A stretch of DNA of 64,000 nucleotides from Streptomyces sp. DSM 110735 (GCF_016482685.1 NZ_JACYHF010000011.1:1-64000); one strand, 5' to 3'. Counted from the first letter of the stretch, positions 25,640 to 35,127 are shown. Notes: generated from the letters alone by a model not told the origin. Made by a program: numbers and translations.

Positions 25640-26072
25640 CGCTGCGGCTCCCTCCTTCAGGCGTCGCGCGGCTGCCCGGGTACCCATTCGGCGGCACCCG
25701 TGTCCCAAAACGTTGTCCGCAAGGTTGTCTGCACCCTACGCATGTTCGGCAAACCGTTTCGCGCGTCTGTCGCATCGATGTCATACCGGTCATGACCGAC
25801 GCGACGGTTCACGCCACGGGTCCGGCGGCAGCGCCGTGGGGCCGGTGACCGTCGGTCGGTCGCCCGGCGTCCGGCAGGTCCCTCCTCGCGGGCGCGCCGG
25901 ACACCCTTGGCGTACCTTTCAATGCCTTCGCCGCCCGTGGTGTTCCCTGGTACGCGCCGTCCGCCCGGCACCTGGGTGCGGTGCCGGGCGGACGGGTGGG
26001 GTGCGGCGCTCGGGGCTTCGCCTCGCGCTGTGTGGTTGGCCGGATCCTTGCTGTGCCCGGTCTACCGCGTCG
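25640..26072. other. 433-bp gap with promoter region and terminator, no gene
   Basis: This stretch lies between the start of the XRE-cupin gene and the stop of the betaine transporter fusion. It should contain the XRE promoter within about 100 bp of 25639, where A/T-richer DNA occurs (25700-25790), and a strong hairpin at 25959-25993. No open frame with ribosome site and Streptomyces third-position bias was found. Confidence 0.6.
25959..25993 (-). terminator. Strong hairpin after betaine transporter operon
   Basis: A perfect 14-bp stem (GTCCGCCCGGCACC with GGTGCCGGGCGGAC, 7-base loop) lies about 80 bp past the stop of the permease-binding fusion. No U-tract follows. It could work in both directions. 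Confidence 0.75.
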
Positions 26073-28688
26073 TCACTGCGGGGTCATGCGCCGTACGACG
26101 TCCGGGTGCTGCTTCGCCCAGGCGGCGACGGCCTGTTCGGTCTTGCCCTGACCCGCCTTGGTGATCTGCGCCTCCAGGCTGCCCAGCTCACCCTCGCTCA
26201 TCGTGAAGCCCTTGATCCACTTCGTGAGCTGCGGGTACTGCTCCGGGAACTTCTGGCTGGAGATGGTGCGGATGGTGTTGCCCACGCCGAACGCCTTCTT
26301 CGGGTCGGCCAGCTTGGTCAGGTCGTACTCGCTGTACGCCCAGTGCGGCGACCACAGCACCACGGCCACGGGCTCCTTCTTGGCGTAGGACCGCTTCAGC
26401 TCGGCCAGCATCGCCGGGGTGGAGCCGTCGACGACCTTGTACTCCTTGTCCAGTCCGTATCCGGGCAGGACCTTGTTCTTGAGCAGGTTCATCTCGCCGG
26501 TGCCGGGCTCGATGCCGATGATCTTCCCGTGGAACGTCGAGGACTTGCCCTTGAGGTCGGCCAGGGACTTCACGCCCTTGACGTAGGAGGGCACCGCCAC
26601 CTCCAGCGAGGTGGGTTTGTACCAGGTGCCGAGGTCCTTGAGCCGGTCCTTGCTCTTGTCCCAGAAGTTCTTCTGGGCGTACGGCAGCCAGGCGTCGAAG
26701 TTGACGTCGAGGTCGCCGGAGGCGAGACCGGTGTAGACCGGGCCGACGTCCATCTGCTTGAGGTTCAGCTTGTAGCCGCGCCGCTCCAGGGCGTTCTTCC
26801 ACAGGTAGGTGACGGCGACGTCCTCGTCCCAGGGGAACCAGGCGACGTTCACGGGGCGCTTGGCCTCGGCGGGCGTGGCGCCGCCCGCGTTCTTCACCGG
26901 GGCGAGCTTGTCGACGACGCCGGGGTTCTTCTTCAGCCAGGCGCGGACGGCGTCCTGCTGCTTGCCCTTGCCCGCCTTGTTGATCTCGGCTTCCAGACCG
27001 GTGAGCTGCTGCTCGCTCATCTTGAAGTTCTTCAGCCACTTGGCGACGACGGGGTTGTCGGCGGCGAAGCCCTTGCGGCTGAGGGTGTGCACGCCGTCGC
27101 CCTTGCCCCAGGCGCCCTTGGGGTCCTTGAGCTTCTTCAGGTCGTAGTCGCTGTACGCCCAGTGCGGGGACCAGAGGGTGACGACGACCGGCTGCTTCTT
27201 GGCGTAGGCGCGCTTCAGCTCGGCGAGCATCGCCGGGGTGGAGCTGTCGACGACCTTGTACTCCTTGTCGAGACCGTAGGCGGGCAGGATCTTGGACTTG
27301 AGCAGGGCCATCTCTCCGGCGCTGGACTCGATGCCGGTGATCCTGCCGCCGAACTTCGACGCCTGGCCCTTGAGGTCCGCGAGGGAGTCGATGCCCTTCA
27401 TGTAGGAGGGCACCGCGAGTTCCAGCGAGGTCTGCCCGTACCAGGAGCCGAGGTCGTCGAGCCGTTTGCCGTACTTCTTCCAGTACTGCGCGTGGGTGGT
27501 GGGCAGCCAGGAGTCGGTCTCGAAGTCGACGTCGCCCTGGGCGAGGGATGTGTAGAGCGGTCCGGCGTCGAACTGCTTGGCATCGACCTCGTAGCCGCGC
27601 TGCTCCAGGATCTCCTTCCAGAGGAAGGTGGAGGCGACGCCCTCGTCCCAGGGGATGTAGCCGATGCTGATCTTCTTGCCCTGGCCGACGTTGTCGGCGT
27701 CCGCGGTGGTGGTGGCGGTGTGGCTGCCGCCGAAGATCCCCATGCCGCCCGCGACCAGCGCGAGCACGACGATGCCGATCACGGCGACGGCCGGACGCGG
27801 CCGGTAGGAGCGGATGCGCACCCCGCGCACGGCGCGCAGCTTGGCGGCGGCGCGGCGCCCCATCGGGGAGACCTGGGTGCCGAGGGCGCTGGTCATCCGG
27901 TCGAGGTAGATGGCGAGGATGACGATGGCGATGCCCGCCTCGGAGCCGAGACCGACGTCGAGCTGGCCGATGGCCTCGTTGACGTCGCCGCCGAGTCCGC
28001 CGGTGCCGACCATGCCGGCGATCGCGGCCATGGACAGCCCGAGCATGATCACCTGGTTGACGCCGGCCATCACGGTCGGCAGGGCCAGGGGGAGCTGGAC
28101 GCGCAGCAGGGTGTCGCGGGGCGTGGTGCCGAACGCGTCGGCCGCCTCGACCAGTTCCTTGTCGACCTGCCGGATGCCCAGCTCGGTCATGCGCACACCG
28201 GGGGCGAGCGCGAAGATCAGGGTGGCGACGATTCCGGCGGGGGCTCCGGTGCCGAAGAACAGGATGGCCGGGATGAGGTAGATCATCGCGGGCAGCGTCT
28301 GCATGAAGTCGAGGACGGGCCGGATCAGACCGCTGACGCGGTCCGAGCGGGCCGCCCAGACGCCGACGGGCACCGAGACCACCAGGGCGATGATCGTGGC
28401 GACGAGCACCAGCGACAGGGTGATCATCGCGTCGTCCCACAGCCCGAGGGAGTCGATGAAGGCGAATCCCACGAAGGTGAGGACTCCGGCGACGGTGCCG
28501 CGCAGCCAGAAGGCGACGATCGCGAGGATGCCCGCGAGGATCAGCGGCTGGGGCGCCTGGAGGACGGTGTCGATGCCGTCGTAGGTGCCCTGGAAAACGG
28601 TCTTGAAGAAGTCGAACAGCCACGCCATGTGACCGGTGAGCCAGTCGACGATGTCGTTGACCCAGTTGCCGAGCGGGATCCTAGGCAT
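26073..28688 (-). CDS. Betaine/choline-type ABC permease fused to two substrate-binding domains
   Basis: The 871-residue triple fusion has an OpuAB/ProW-type permease (about 1-300; EAA loop EAADAFGTTPRDTLLRVQLP about 185-205). A further membrane helix (about 303-322) follows, then two tandem OpuAC-type binding domains (about 340-605 and 615-871). Both binding domains keep paired aromatic residues: GYIPWDEG/WSPHWAYSDYD and AWFPWDED/WSPHWAYSEYD. It should import a quaternary amine osmoprotectant. The start overlaps the ATPase gene by eight bases. Permease-binding fusions are known in this family; two receptors per chain is less usual. Confidence 0.92.
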   Translation of the reverse strand: MPRIPLGNWVNDIVDWLTGHMAWLFDFFKTVFQGTYDGIDTVLQAPQPLILAGILAIVAFWLRGTVAGVLTFVGFAFIDSLGLWDDAMITLSLVLVATIIALVVSVPVGVWAARSDRVSGLIRPVLDFMQTLPAMIYLIPAILFFGTGAPAGIVATLIFALAPGVRMTELGIRQVDKELVEAADAFGTTPRDTLLRVQLPLALPTVMAGVNQVIMLGLSMAAIAGMVGTGGLGGDVNEAIGQLDVGLGSEAGIAIVILAIYLDRMTSALGTQVSPMGRRAAAKLRAVRGVRIRSYRPRPAVAVIGIVVLALVAGGMGIFGGSHTATTTADADNVGQGKKISIGYIPWDEGVASTFLWKEILEQRGYEVDAKQFDAGPLYTSLAQGDVDFETDSWLPTTHAQYWKKYGKRLDDLGSWYGQTSLELAVPSYMKGIDSLADLKGQASKFGGRITGIESSAGEMALLKSKILPAYGLDKEYKVVDSSTPAMLAELKRAYAKKQPVVVTLWSPHWAYSDYDLKKLKDPKGAWGKGDGVHTLSRKGFAADNPVVAKWLKNFKMSEQQLTGLEAEINKAGKGKQQDAVRAWLKKNPGVVDKLAPVKNAGGATPAEAKRPVNVAWFPWDEDVAVTYLWKNALERRGYKLNLKQMDVGPVYTGLASGDLDVNFDAWLPYAQKNFWDKSKDRLKDLGTWYKPTSLEVAVPSYVKGVKSLADLKGKSSTFHGKIIGIEPGTGEMNLLKNKVLPGYGLDKEYKVVDGSTPAMLAELKRSYAKKEPVAVVLWSPHWAYSEYDLTKLADPKKAFGVGNTIRTISSQKFPEQYPQLTKWIKGFTMSEGELGSLEAQITKAGQGKTEQAVAAWAKQHPDVVRRMTPQ

Positions 28689-29769
28689 GGGCGGTCACCT
28701 TCTTCCCGCCCTGGTCGCGCCGGTTGTCGCAGGGTTCGGGGCTGCCCTCCTCCTCGCCGAGGAACCCGACGAGCCGCTGCCGGGGCACGACCCCGACGAG
28801 CCCGCGCGAGCCGTCGACGACGGCCACGGGGTGCGAGAGCCGGGCGCTGATCGCGCACAGGTCGGTGAACGGCGTCTCGGGCGTGGCGGTCTCGCAGGCG
28901 CAGTCGGCTTCGTCGCCACGCACGTCGGTGTCCATCACGGCTCCGGCGGTCAGCACCCGGGCGCGGTCGACGTCCTGGGTGAAGGAGGCGACGTAGTCGT
29001 CCGCGGGGCGCAGCAGGATGTCCTCGGCGGTGCCGGTCTGGACGACGCGGCCGTCGCGCATGACGGCGATGCGGTCGCCCAGGCGCATGGCTTCGTTGAG
29101 GTCGTGGGTGATGAAGACGATGGTCTTGCGCAGCGTCTTCTGCAGTTCCAGCAACTGGTCCTGCATGTCACGGCGGATCAGCGGGTCGAGCGCGCTGAAC
29201 GACTCGTCCATGAGGAGCAGGTCGGCGTCGGTGGCCAGCGCCCGGGCGAGTCCGACGCGCTGCTGCATGCCGCCGGAGAGTTCGTCGGGCCAGGAGTCCT
29301 CCCACCCGGCCAGACCGCACAGCGCGAGAGCCTCGTCGGCGCGGCGTTCGCGCTCGGCGCGGGGCACGCCCTGGACCTCAAGGCCGTAGGCGGCGTTGGC
29401 GCGGACGCTGCGGTGCGGGAAGAGCGCGAAGTGCTGGAAGACCATGCTGATCTTGCGTGCGCGCACCTCGCGCATCTGCGCCGCGGTGAGCTGGGTGAGG
29501 TCCTGCCCGTCGAAGGAGACATGACCCGAGGTCGGCTCCAGCAGGCCGTTGAGCATCCGCAGCAGCGTGGACTTGCCGGAGCCGGACAGGCCCATGACCA
29601 CGAAGATCTCCCCCGGCTCGACGGCGAAGGAGGCGTCGATGACGGCGGCGGTGACGCCTTCCGCCCTCAACTCCTCACGGTCGGCGCCCTGTTCGAGCCG
29701 TTGCACTGCCTGGTCCGGTTCTGGTCCGAACACCTTGTACAGGTGCTCGGCGGCAAGTCTGGCGGACAT
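28681..29769 (-). CDS. Betaine/choline-type ABC transporter ATPase
   Basis: The 362-residue protein has an OpuAA/ProV-type insert before Walker A (GLSGSGKST), Q-loop FQHFALFPH, signature LSGGMQQRVGLARAL, Walker B LLLMDESFSALDP and switch His. A C-terminal extension (about 275-345) resembles a reduced CBS pair, which in OpuA senses ionic strength. It ends with a Cys-containing acidic patch (DEADCACETATPE). ATG 29769 follows GAGAGG. It is the first gene of the two-gene operon with the permease-receptor fusion. Confidence 0.93.
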   Translation of the reverse strand: MSARLAAEHLYKVFGPEPDQAVQRLEQGADREELRAEGVTAAVIDASFAVEPGEIFVVMGLSGSGKSTLLRMLNGLLEPTSGHVSFDGQDLTQLTAAQMREVRARKISMVFQHFALFPHRSVRANAAYGLEVQGVPRAERERRADEALALCGLAGWEDSWPDELSGGMQQRVGLARALATDADLLLMDESFSALDPLIRRDMQDQLLELQKTLRKTIVFITHDLNEAMRLGDRIAVMRDGRVVQTGTAEDILLRPADDYVASFTQDVDRARVLTAGAVMDTDVRGDEADCACETATPETPFTDLCAISARLSHPVAVVDGSRGLVGVVPRQRLVGFLGEEEGSPEPCDNRRDQGGKKVTAHA

Positions 29770-29971
29770 GCATACCTCTCGTCTCGGCGGCAAGGTGAGG
29801 AGACGAGCGGTCGTTCTGTTGTTTACATGAGCAACTACTCCACTCCGTGGCGGCGCCTGCCCGGACGCCCACATGACAAACGTAAGAGTGATCCAGGTCA
29901 CATTCGGGGCGACCTCCCCGCTGCCGTCCGGTATGAACCGCGCTGTCGGTGCCGTACGGCATGATGCGAGC

Positions 29972-30892
29972 GTGACCGGACGACTCATGCTCCTCGACAC
30001 CGCCTCGCTCTACTTCCGCGCCTACTTCGGCGTGCCGGACTCGGTGCGGGCGCCGGACGGCACGCCGGTGAACGCCGTGCGCGGGCTGCTCGACTTCATC
30101 GACCGCCTGGTGAAGGACCACCGCCCCGACCGGCTCGTCGCCTGCATGGACGCCGACTGGCGCCCCGCCTGGCGCGTGGAGCTGATCCCCTCCTACAAGG
30201 CGCACCGCGTCGCCGAGGAGCAGCCGGAAGGACCGGACACCGAGGAGGTGCCGGACACCCTCACGCCCCAGGTGCCGGTCATCGAGGAGGTGCTTGACGC
30301 GCTCGGCATCGCCCGCGTCGGCGTCCCCGGATACGAAGCCGACGACGTGATCGGCACCTTCACCGCCCGCGCGGACGGCCCGGTCGACATCGTCACCGGC
30401 GACCGCGACCTCTACCAACTGGTCGACGACGCCCGCTCCATCCGCGTGCTGTACCCCCTCAAGGGCGTCGGCACCCTCCAGCTCACCGACGAGGCGGTCC
30501 TGCGCGAGAAGTACGGCGTCGACGGCCGCGGTTACGCGGACCTGGCGCTGCTGCGCGGCGACCCGAGCGACGGTCTGCCGGGCGCGCCCGGGGTCGGCGA
30601 GAAGACGGCCGCCAAGCTGCTCGCGGAGTACGGCGACCTCGCCGGGATCGTCGCGGCCGCCGAGGACCCCGCCTCCCGGCTCACCCCCACCCAGCGCAGG
30701 CGGCTGACCGAGGCGCGCGGCTATCTGGAGGTGGCGCCGAAGGTGGTCCGGGTGGCCGGTGACGTGCCACTGCCCGCCGTGGACACCGCGCTTCCGCACA
30801 CCCCGCGCGACCCGGCGGCACTGGAGGCACTGGCGGCGCGCTGGGGTCTGGGGGGTTCCCTGCAGCGACTCCTGGGCACGCTTGGCGCGTGA
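29972..30892 (+). CDS. 5'-3' exonuclease (FEN-like)
   Basis: The 306-residue PIN/FEN nuclease has the N-terminal acidic site LMLLDTASLYFRAYFG, then ACMDADWRP, YEADDVIGTF and VTGDRDLYQLV. A helix-hairpin-helix region DGLPGAPGVGEKTAAKLL (about 200-217) follows. It corresponds to the 5' nuclease domain of DNA polymerase I as a stand-alone protein and should remove RNA primers or flaps. The GTG at 29972 is chosen because the conserved region begins at once; the upstream frame is non-conserved in style. It is divergent from the transporter operon. Confidence 0.9.
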   Translation: MTGRLMLLDTASLYFRAYFGVPDSVRAPDGTPVNAVRGLLDFIDRLVKDHRPDRLVACMDADWRPAWRVELIPSYKAHRVAEEQPEGPDTEEVPDTLTPQVPVIEEVLDALGIARVGVPGYEADDVIGTFTARADGPVDIVTGDRDLYQLVDDARSIRVLYPLKGVGTLQLTDEAVLREKYGVDGRGYADLALLRGDPSDGLPGAPGVGEKTAAKLLAEYGDLAGIVAAAEDPASRLTPTQRRRLTEARGYLEVAPKVVRVAGDVPLPAVDTALPHTPRDPAALEALAARWGLGGSLQRLLGTLGA

Positions 30893-31007
30893 CCCCGGGA
30901 AGAGCGGGGGCGACGGCGCTTTCCAGGGGGACCGACCGGACGGAATGTTCCGGACATAGCCACCCACTCCCCCGCAGGGAGCGTGCTTCACGGACCGGGA
31001 TGCTAGC

Positions 31008-31026
31008 TTAGGTAAACCTAACCAAG
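31008..31026 (+). promoter_or_regulatory. Iron box for a DtxR/IdeR/DmdR-type repressor
   Basis: TTAGGTAAACCTAACCAAG matches the 19-bp DtxR-family box (TTAGGTTAGGCTAACCTAA form) at 14 of 19 positions, with arms TTAGGT and CTAACC. It lies 17 bases before the start of the siderophore-interacting protein gene. Iron-dependent repression is predicted. Confidence 0.8.
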
Positions 31027-31042
31027 GCAGCAGGAGGCCGTC

Positions 31043-31891
31043 ATGGCAGAGCGTCCGGGGCGAAAGCCGCGCAAGCTCCACACCGCCCAGGTGGTGCGCA
31101 CCGAGCGGCTGACCCCGCACACCCAGCGTGTCGTGGTCGGCGGCGACGGCCTCGCCGAGTTCTCCGCCGACACCCACACCGACCACTATGTGAAGCTGCT
31201 CTTCGCCCCCGACCCCGGGATCGTCTACCCCGAGCCCTTCGACCTGGACCTCATCCACGCCGAACTCCCGCGCGAGAGCTGGCCGGTGACGCGCACCTAC
31301 ACCGTGCGCGACTGGGACGCCGAACAGCGGCTGCTCACCCTGGACTTCGTCATCCACGGCGACGAGGGCGTGGCCGGACCGTGGGCCCTGCGGGTACGCC
31401 CCGGCGACACCCTGCGCTTCATGGGTCCCGGCGGCGCCTACGCCCCCGACCCCACCGCCGACTGGCATCTCATCGCCGGGGACGAGAGCGCGCTGCCCGC
31501 CATCGCCCGCGCCCTGGAGGCACTGCCGCCGGGCTCGCGCGCGCACACCTTCGTGGAGGTGTCCGGGCCCGAGGAGGAGCAGAAGATCGACTCCGACGTG
31601 GAGGTCGTCTGGCTGCACCGTGGCGACCGCCCGGTGGGCGAGGCGCTGGTGGAAGCCGTCCAGGCACTGGAGTTCCCCGAGGGGCGCCCCCATGTCTTCG
31701 TGCACGGCGAGGCGTCCTTCGTGAAGGAGCTGCGCCGGATGCTGCGCGTCGAGCGGCAGCTCCCCCGCGAGGACCTGTCGATCTCCGGCTACTGGCGCCT
31801 GGGCCACAACGAGGACGGCTGGCAGGCGTCCAAGCGCGAGTGGAACGCCCGCATCGAGGCCGAGCAGGAGAGCGACGGCACCGCCGCCTGA
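31043..31891 (+). CDS. Siderophore-interacting FAD protein (ferric-siderophore reductase)
   Basis: The 282-residue protein of the ViuB/YqjH family has an N-terminal FAD-binding barrel with RTYTVRDWD (about 94-102), HGDEGVAGPWALRVRPGD and FMGPGG, and a C-terminal NAD(P)H-type domain ending in FVHGEASFVKELRRML and GYWRLGHNEDGW. It reduces ferric siderophores in the cytoplasm to release iron. ATG 31043 has a CAGGAGG site. The iron box upstream matches this role. Confidence 0.93.
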   Translation: MAERPGRKPRKLHTAQVVRTERLTPHTQRVVVGGDGLAEFSADTHTDHYVKLLFAPDPGIVYPEPFDLDLIHAELPRESWPVTRTYTVRDWDAEQRLLTLDFVIHGDEGVAGPWALRVRPGDTLRFMGPGGAYAPDPTADWHLIAGDESALPAIARALEALPPGSRAHTFVEVSGPEEEQKIDSDVEVVWLHRGDRPVGEALVEAVQALEFPEGRPHVFVHGEASFVKELRRMLRVERQLPREDLSISGYWRLGHNEDGWQASKREWNARIEAEQESDGTAA

Positions 31892-31924
31892 CCCCGCCCC
31901 GGCACGCCGACCCGGGGCGGCGGG

Positions 31925-32506
31925 TCAGCGCTCGTTCACGCGCGCGTGCAGATGCATGTCGTGCCACCCGTCCTGGTGCAGGACGTAGCTGCGCCGGGTG
32001 CCTTCCAGGTCGTACCCCGCCTTGGCGGCGACCCGGCAGGACGCCTCGTTGGCCGTGGAGTGCGTGAGTTCCAGGCGGTGGAAGCCGATGTCCTCGAACG
32101 CCCAGCGGGTGAGCGCCCCGGTCGCCGTCACCGCGACGCCCCGCCCGCGCGAGCGCGCCACCGTCCAGTAGGCGACCTCCGCGCAACCGTCCTCCAGATG
32201 GATCTCGCGCAGCGCGACCCGCCCCACCACCTCGCCGGTGTCCGCCTCCGCCACCGCCCAGGAAGCCCGGCTCTCCTCCGTCCAGTCGTCCAGCCAGCGC
32301 TCGATCCAGCCCTCGACCTCGTCCACGGACTCGCTGAACCTGCCGTGCCACTGGCGCTGCGCCGGGTCCTGGAAGGCGGCGTGCACGCCCGGGGCGTCCT
32401 CCTTGCGCCAGGGACGCAGCAGCAGACCGTCGGCGGCGGGGATCACGGGCTGGGGAAGACGCGCGAGGGCGCCGGCGGGCAGGACGGGGGGTACGAGAAT
32501 CGGCAT
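31925..32506 (-). CDS. GNAT family N-acetyltransferase
   Basis: The 193-residue RimJ/RimL-type GNAT has an N-terminal beta strand DGLLLRPWRKEDAPGV, the acetyl-CoA loop RSRGRGVAVTATGAL (about 118-132) and the C-terminal NEASCRVAAKAGYDLEG typical of this subgroup. It acetylates a protein N terminus or small amine; the target is unknown. The start is ATG 32506 (MPILVPP), although ATG 32515 is possible. Convergent with the iron gene 33 bp away. Confidence 0.88.
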   Translation of the reverse strand: MPILVPPVLPAGALARLPQPVIPAADGLLLRPWRKEDAPGVHAAFQDPAQRQWHGRFSESVDEVEGWIERWLDDWTEESRASWAVAEADTGEVVGRVALREIHLEDGCAEVAYWTVARSRGRGVAVTATGALTRWAFEDIGFHRLELTHSTANEASCRVAAKAGYDLEGTRRSYVLHQDGWHDMHLHARVNER

Positions 32507-32583
32507 GGACCGCATCCTGCCAACGCCCCGCCCCCGCGCGCACCGCATTTCCGCCCCGCACCGCCCCCGTACCCTGGGACCCG

Positions 32584-33540
32584 ATGAGACGCCGCACCCC
32601 GCCCCCGCCCGCCCCGCTCCCCCAGCGCGGGGGAATCGACCCGGTGCGGGTGCGACTGCCCGCCGACGGGGCGTGGTCCACCGTGCGGGAACACCTGGTG
32701 GAGCGGCTGACCGGGGCGGGACCCGGGACGATCGCCGCGATGTTCGAGGCCGGGCTGATCGTGGGCGCCGACGGGCAACCGGTGGCGCCGGACGCGCCGT
32801 ACGTGCCGGGGATGTACGTGTGGTTCCACCGCGAGCATCCGCCGGAGACGCCGGTGCCGTTCGCGGTGGAGGTGGTCCACCGGGACGAGCACATCGTGGT
32901 CGCCGACAAACCGCACTTCCTCGCCACCACCCCGCGCGGCAGCCATGTCACCGAGACCGTGCTCGCCCGGCTCCGCCGTGACCTCGACCTGCCCGCGCTG
33001 AGCGCCGCGCACCGCCTGGACCGGCTCACCGCCGGACTGGTCCTGTGCACGGTACGGCCCGAGGAACGCGGCGCCTACCAGACGCTGTTCCGCGACCGCC
33101 TGGTGCGCAAGGAGTACGAGGCGATCGCGCCGTACGACCCGGAACTCGTCCTGCCCCGGACCGTGCGCAGCCGGATCGTGAAGGAGCGCGGCACGCTGGC
33201 CGCGTTCGAGGTGCCGGGCGAACCCAACGCCGAGACGCTGGTGGAGTGCGCCGAGCACCGCGAACGGGACGGACTCGCCCGGTACCGGCTGGTGCCGCGC
33301 ACCGGGCAGACCCATCAGCTCCGGGTGCATCTGAACGCCCTCGGCATCCCCATCCTCGGCGACCCCCTCTATCCCGAGGTGGCCGAGCCGGAACCGCCCG
33401 GTGTCTTCCGGCGCCCGCTGCAACTGCTGGCGCGCGAGCTGGAGTTCACCGACCCGGTGACGGGGGCGCGGCACGCGTTCACCAGCGGGCGCACGCTCCA
33501 GGCGTGGTCCTCCTCGGCCGCGTGGGCCGGGGAGGACTGA
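32584..33540 (+). CDS. RluA-family pseudouridine synthase
   Basis: The 318-residue protein has catalytic Asp in HRLDRLTAGLVL (about 140-151) and family motifs VVHRDEHIVVADKPHF, TGQTHQLRVHLNALGIPILGDPLYP (about 240-264). The first 90 residues hold a short, non-S4-like extension. It converts uridine to pseudouridine in rRNA or tRNA. The ATG is 77 bp from the divergent acetyltransferase gene. Confidence 0.93.
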   Translation: MRRRTPPPPAPLPQRGGIDPVRVRLPADGAWSTVREHLVERLTGAGPGTIAAMFEAGLIVGADGQPVAPDAPYVPGMYVWFHREHPPETPVPFAVEVVHRDEHIVVADKPHFLATTPRGSHVTETVLARLRRDLDLPALSAAHRLDRLTAGLVLCTVRPEERGAYQTLFRDRLVRKEYEAIAPYDPELVLPRTVRSRIVKERGTLAAFEVPGEPNAETLVECAEHRERDGLARYRLVPRTGQTHQLRVHLNALGIPILGDPLYPEVAEPEPPGVFRRPLQLLARELEFTDPVTGARHAFTSGRTLQAWSSSAAWAGED

Positions 33541-33570
33541 CCGGGTCCGCTCACCCCCGAAGCGGGGACG

Positions 33571-35127
33571 TCACTCCCCGACCCACCAGCGCATCAGCCG
33601 CCGCCACACGCTCTCCCGGCCGGACTCCCCACCCGGGACGCCCGCGCCGACCGGCTCGGGCATCGGCACGGACTCCCACTCCCGCACGCGCACCGGCTCG
33701 GCCGCGGACCGTACCGCCTCGGGCGCGGACCGTACCGGTTCCGGGCGCGGTTCGGGCACCGGGGCAGCCGCCCTCGCCGGAGCCGTGACCTGCCACTGTT
33801 CGCGCGGGCGCGGGATCGGGGACTGGCTGGGCGGCAGGGAGACGTCCTGCTGGACCTTGGGCTCGAACCGCACCGGCAGCGAGACCAGATGCCGGGAGGC
33901 GATGGACGAACGCCAGCGCAGGTCCTCCTCCGGGCAGTCGAGGCGGATGTCCGGCAGCCGGGTCAGCAGGGCGTCCACGCCCACGTCCGCGATGGCACGC
34001 CCGATGTCCTGTCCCGGGCACTCGTGCGGGCCGCCGCCGAAGGCGAGATGGGAGCGGTTGCCCTTCATCTGCGCCCGGGGATCGGACCGTACCCGGGGGT
34101 CGACATTGCCGGGGGCGGGCGCGAACAGCAGCCCGTCGCCCCGGCGGATGCGCTGACCGCCCAGCTCCGTGTCCTGCTTGGCGTAGTAGCCGAGGACGGT
34201 GGAGAACGGCGGCTCGTCCCACAGGGACTGCTCGATCGCCTCCGGCACCGTCATCTGACCGCCGTTGAGCCGGGCGCGGAAACCGGGCTCGGTGAGCACC
34301 ATGCGCAGGGCGTTGGCGAGCAGGTTGGCGGTGGCCTCGTAGGCGGCGAAGAGGACGAGCCGCAGATGCTCGCGGACCTCGTCGTCGCTCAGCCCCGCCT
34401 CATGGGTGACGAGGTGACTGGTGAAGTCGTTCTCGGGGCGCGCGCGGCGGCGCAGGGCGAGTCTGCCGAGCGCCTCCATGACGTAGGCGTGGCTCTGGAT
34501 GGCGGTCTCGGTGCCCTTGAGCGCGTCGCGGGCCGCCTGCACCATCCGGTCGTTGTACTCCTCGGGCATCCCGAGGATCGCGCACAGCGTGGCCATCGGC
34601 AGATGCTCGGCGAACTGCGGGACGAGGTCGGCGTGGCCGCGCTCGCAGAACGCGTTGACCAGACCCTGGGTGTAGCGGCCGATGGTGCGGCGCATCTCGC
34701 GGTGGTCGATGGTGGCCATCGCGGAGGTGACCGCGTCGCGCAGCCGCTGGTGCTCGTCGCCCTCGGCGTGCGAGCAGATGGGCTGCCAGGCGATGTGCGG
34801 CATCAGCGGGTGGTCGGGCTTGACCTGGCCGTCGAGCAGCGGGGTCCAGATGCGGCTGTCGCGGGTGTACTGCGAGGGGCTGCGCACCAGTTGGAGGTTC
34901 TCGGCGTGTCCGAGGACGACCCACATCGGCACGTCCTCGTGCAGGAGGGCGGGGGCGACGGGGCCGTACTGCTCGCGCAGGCACTCGTAGAGGTCGTCGA
35001 GGTCCTCGGCGCCGGGTCCGTGGAGCCGGTGGAGGGCGCCGGGTCCGAGGTGGTGGGCGGGGCAGCCGGGGGGCGGTCCCGCGCCGGGGTCGTGGGTGCC
35101 CGTCGGGGGGTGGGTTTCAGGCGTCAC
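33571..35127 (-). CDS. Conservon cytochrome P450, CYP157-like, lacking ExxR
   Basis: The 518-residue P450 has the heme loop FGGGPHECPGQ with Cys370 and an I-helix LFAAYEATANLL (259-270) where the usual AGxxT is altered. At the K-helix position it has EQSLW (299-303) in place of ExxR; CYP157-family enzymes are known for this loss. After the P450 fold (about 425) comes a 90-residue Pro/Glu/Arg tail ending WRRLMRWWVGE, absent from ordinary P450s. GTG 35127 follows GGAG. It is the distal gene of the conservon, 48 bp after cvnD. Its substrate is unknown. Confidence 0.9.
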   Translation of the reverse strand: MTPETHPPTGTHDPGAGPPPGCPAHHLGPGALHRLHGPGAEDLDDLYECLREQYGPVAPALLHEDVPMWVVLGHAENLQLVRSPSQYTRDSRIWTPLLDGQVKPDHPLMPHIAWQPICSHAEGDEHQRLRDAVTSAMATIDHREMRRTIGRYTQGLVNAFCERGHADLVPQFAEHLPMATLCAILGMPEEYNDRMVQAARDALKGTETAIQSHAYVMEALGRLALRRRARPENDFTSHLVTHEAGLSDDEVREHLRLVLFAAYEATANLLANALRMVLTEPGFRARLNGGQMTVPEAIEQSLWDEPPFSTVLGYYAKQDTELGGQRIRRGDGLLFAPAPGNVDPRVRSDPRAQMKGNRSHLAFGGGPHECPGQDIGRAIADVGVDALLTRLPDIRLDCPEEDLRWRSSIASRHLVSLPVRFEPKVQQDVSLPPSQSPIPRPREQWQVTAPARAAAPVPEPRPEPVRSAPEAVRSAAEPVRVREWESVPMPEPVGAGVPGGESGRESVWRRLMRWWVGE

